From: an uncultured bacterium
GTDB lineage: Bacteria; Bacillota_A; Clostridia; Lachnospirales; Lachnospiraceae
NCBI GenBank assembly: GCA_905215045.1
Contig: CAJMOO010000021.1
Span: 1-26,686 of the forward strand
DNA length: 26,686 nt
Direction: 5' to 3'
Made by a program: the position numbers and the translations under genes. Below are positions 24,681 through 26,686 of this stretch, piece after piece. The notes under the pieces were generated by a model. It was not told the DNA's origin and searched no databases. It was given only the letters and a program-made list of their open reading frames with translations. Numbering within the stretch: position 1 is the stretch's first letter; each line of letters starts with the position of its first letter.

Positions 24681-25460
24681 ATGATAGATAGAATAGATAA
24701 GATTAAAACATTTGTATTAGATATGGATGGAACGATTTATCTTGGAAATGAATTATTTCCATTTACAAAAAAGTTTTTAAAAGATGTAGAAGATCAACAC
24801 AAGAAATATTATTTTTTTACAAACAACTCATCTAAAGATCAGCAGACCTATATTGATAAATTGGAAAAAATGGAGATTGAGATCAAACCGGAACAGATGA
24901 TGATCTCCAATCATGTTGCAATCAAATATTTGAAAGAATATTACGAAGGGAAAAGACTTTATATTGTGGGAACTCCTTTGTTAAAACATGAATTTGAAAC
25001 AGCAGGTTTTGTTTTAACGGAAGAAGATCCAGATATTGTATTGCTTGGATTTGATACAACTCTCAATTATGAAAAGTTAAAAAAGGCATGCCAGTATATT
25101 CGAAATGGATGCATTTATTTTGGAATGAATGAAGATTTAAACTGTCCAATGGAAGGTGGTACATTTATTCCAGATTGTGGTTCTATGGCAAGATTGATCG
25201 AGGCATCAACCGGAAGATTTCCAGAATTCTTTGGAAAACCATCAAAATATACATTAGATTATATTATTAAGGAAACTGGATGTAAGCCAGAAGAGATAGC
25301 AATCGTTGGAGATCGTTTATATACTGATATCGCAGTGGCAGATGGAAGTGAGGTTACATCAATCTTGGTATTAAGTGGAGAAAGCAGCCGTGAGGATGTA
25401 GAAAAAAGTGATATTAAACCAGACTATATTGTGAAAGATTTAAGTGAGATCATAAGATGA
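24681..25460 (+). CDS. HAD-IIA family phosphatase (NagD/AraL-like)
   Basis: 259 residues from ATG 24681 with AAAGGAAG upstream; a GTG at 24645 is open in frame but lacks support. HAD motif I is FVLDMDGTIYLGNELF (Asp14 nucleophile, Asp16), motif II FFTNNSSKD, motif III Lys in FFGKPSKYTLDYI, motif IV VGDRLYTDIAVADGS. The large cap between motifs II and III is the IIA type found in NagD, AraL and phosphoglycolate/glycerol phosphatases, which remove phosphate from small sugar phosphates in the cytoplasm. It follows the GntR gene by 63 bp and lies opposite the AraM-like dehydrogenase, echoing the araL-araM pairing of Bacillus arabinose operons. The substrate may be glycerol-1-phosphate or a sugar phosphate (inference). 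Confidence 0.88.
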   Translation: MIDRIDKIKTFVLDMDGTIYLGNELFPFTKKFLKDVEDQHKKYYFFTNNSSKDQQTYIDKLEKMEIEIKPEQMMISNHVAIKYLKEYYEGKRLYIVGTPLLKHEFETAGFVLTEEDPDIVLLGFDTTLNYEKLKKACQYIRNGCIYFGMNEDLNCPMEGGTFIPDCGSMARLIEASTGRFPEFFGKPSKYTLDYIIKETGCKPEEIAIVGDRLYTDIAVADGSEVTSILVLSGESSREDVEKSDIKPDYIVKDLSEIIR

Positions 25461-25510
25461 TCCAGATATAGATTCACTATAGTAAAATTCTACAAATATT
25501 TTAACATATA

Positions 25511-25519
25511 TGGTATAAT
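25511..25519 (+). promoter_or_regulatory. Extended -10 promoter of the PRD regulator gene
   Basis: TGGTATAAT, an extended -10, 37 bp before the ATG. The -35 position holds only TACAAA (25491-25496), so the TGn extension likely matters. Confidence 0.55.
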
Positions 25520-25556
25520 CGTATCAGAATATACAGATTTAGAAAGAGAAGAATAT

Positions 25557-26686
25557 ATGTTAAATCAACGTCAAATAGAAATATTATTAGAATTCTGCAA
25601 TCATACAGAAGAATATTTAACAGCTTCATATTTCGCGGATAAGTTAAATGTCAGTTTAAGAACAGTACAAGGAGATATGAAAGCGATCAAGACAGAATTG
25701 GAAGAAGAATCCTGTGCACATATTGAGTCGAAGGCATCCAAAGGAAGTTGTATCGTAGTGGAAGATGCGGATGAATTTTCAGCTTTTGTTAATTCGTTAT
25801 ATCAGGAATATACAACAGTTTCATTAAATTATCCGACAAGCAGGATCAGTAAGATCTTACTATTATTATTAAGCAGACATCGTGCGGTTACAATGTCAGA
25901 GATGGAAGAGAAATATTTTGTTTCTAAGTCAACATTGTTAAATGACCTTAAGAAAGTAGAGGAAGTTCTGGATAAATTCCATCTGGAATTAATGCACGGA
26001 AATAATAAGGTCATGGTGGATGGTTTTGAGATCAATAAACGTCGCTGTTTGGCGGAACAGGATCTTTATCTGGCGCACATTAAGAACGAACATGGTATGT
26101 CTTATATCGACGAGAGACAGTTAGCGAAGATCAAGAATATTCTGACAGAGAAATTTGTAGAACATCAATATCATATTATGGATACGGATTTTAATAATGC
26201 GATTCTTTTCTTAAATATTATGATCTGCCGTATGGGAGATGGTTTTTATGTACAGCCAAATGAGTTGGATATTACAGAGGATCTGGGCAAAGAATATGAG
26301 ATATCCAAAGATATTTTTGAGAAGATCGGACGAAGATTTTTTATTAAAGTTACAGATGAAGAGATCAAGTATTTTGCATTATATTTAAAAGGCCAGGGAA
26401 ATAACAGAGATTCCGACACGATCACTCCTGAAATGAATAAATTCATCACAGAAGCATTTGCACAGATTAAAGAAAATTTTGGGGTAGATTTTACAGATAA
26501 TATTAACTTAAGAATTACATTGGCACTTCATTGCATGTCATTACAGATTAGGATCAAATATGATATGCAGATGAAGAATGACATGCTTGATTATATCAGA
26601 GAAACATTTCCGATGGGATATGATATTGGGACATATTTCGCTTTTCTTTTATCACAAAAATATGGAAAGAAAGTTAGCGATGATGA
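25557..26686 (+). CDS. BglG/MtlR-type transcriptional regulator with HTH and PRD domains, 3'-truncated by the window
   Basis: Starts at ATG 25557 (weak ribosome site, AGAGAAG) and stays open to the last base: 376 codons are visible. N-terminal HTH ~3-60 (RQIEILLEFCNHTEEYLTASYFADKLNVSLRTVQGDMKAI, a DeoR/HTH_11-like helix set), a second helix-turn-helix ~100-150 of Mga type (RAVTMSEMEEKYFVSKSTLLNDLKKVEEVL), PRD1 ~185-285 (AKIKNILTEKFVEHQY, ILFLNIMICRM) and the start of PRD2 from ~300 (MNKFITEAFAQIKENFGV, LRITLALHCMSLQIR with its conserved His). PRDs are phosphorylated by the sugar phosphotransferase system, so it likely activates a PTS operon just beyond the window. EIIB- and EIIA-like C-terminal domains, usual in MtlR/LicR activators, cannot be seen here. 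Confidence 0.88.
   Translation, partial: MLNQRQIEILLEFCNHTEEYLTASYFADKLNVSLRTVQGDMKAIKTELEEESCAHIESKASKGSCIVVEDADEFSAFVNSLYQEYTTVSLNYPTSRISKILLLLLSRHRAVTMSEMEEKYFVSKSTLLNDLKKVEEVLDKFHLELMHGNNKVMVDGFEINKRRCLAEQDLYLAHIKNEHGMSYIDERQLAKIKNILTEKFVEHQYHIMDTDFNNAILFLNIMICRMGDGFYVQPNELDITEDLGKEYEISKDIFEKIGRRFFIKVTDEEIKYFALYLKGQGNNRDSDTITPEMNKFITEAFAQIKENFGVDFTDNINLRITLALHCMSLQIRIKYDMQMKNDMLDYIRETFPMGYDIGTYFAFLLSQKYGKKVSDD

Noticed and set aside
1..26686. CRISPR array, tRNA, rRNA, prophage or intact insertion sequence
   Set aside because: No regularly spaced repeat-spacer pattern, tRNA or rRNA signature, phage structural gene or transposase reading frame was seen. The repeats present are three dispersed small units and MITE-like ends.

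Overview
The window is about 26.7 kb of low-GC Firmicute DNA. Clostridial habits suggest a gut Lachnospiraceae (an Anaerostipes-like genome is plausible, not proven): strong AGGAGG ribosome sites, extended TGnTATAAT promoters, a class I cyclic-di-GMP riboswitch, VanRS-type two-component genes and PRD regulators. No rRNA, tRNA, CRISPR array or intact transposase was found.

Layout. (1) 3-1280: 3' part of a sodium:alanine symporter. (2) 1298-13366: a roughly 12 kb same-strand operon behind a promoter, a c-di-GMP-I riboswitch and a terminator. It alternates three secreted solute-binding lipoproteins with three membrane hybrid histidine kinases; no permease, ATPase, HPt or DNA-binding response regulator is in the cluster. 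Two of the binding proteins end in a domain resembling the C-terminal domain of 5'-nucleotidases. I read this as a c-di-GMP-gated multi-input receptor array. (3) 13476-13690: a folded MITE-like element. (4) 13777-19190: a patatin-like phospholipase, then an operon of an unknown acidic protein, a VanR-like regulator, a VanS-like kinase and a CBS-type Mn-dependent inorganic pyrophosphatase. (5) 19410-22430: an accessory stretch with an ABC exporter, a HipB-like regulator with a collapsed HipA partner, three copies of a ~155 bp repeat that looks like a small-RNA gene, and more copies of the MITE-like ends. (6) 22416-25460: a glycerol-1-phosphate dehydrogenase facing a GntR/UTRA regulator and a HAD-IIA phosphatase, with palindromic operators between. 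(7) 25557-end: 5' part of a PRD-containing BglG/MtlR-type regulator.

The strongest candidates for something undescribed are the c-di-GMP-controlled binding-protein/hybrid-kinase array with 5'-nucleotidase-like tails, and the three-copy small-RNA repeat. In the repeat, the promoter hexamers, 16-bp spacing and transcript body are invariant, only the promoter spacer drifts, and the terminator stem shows compensatory changes.
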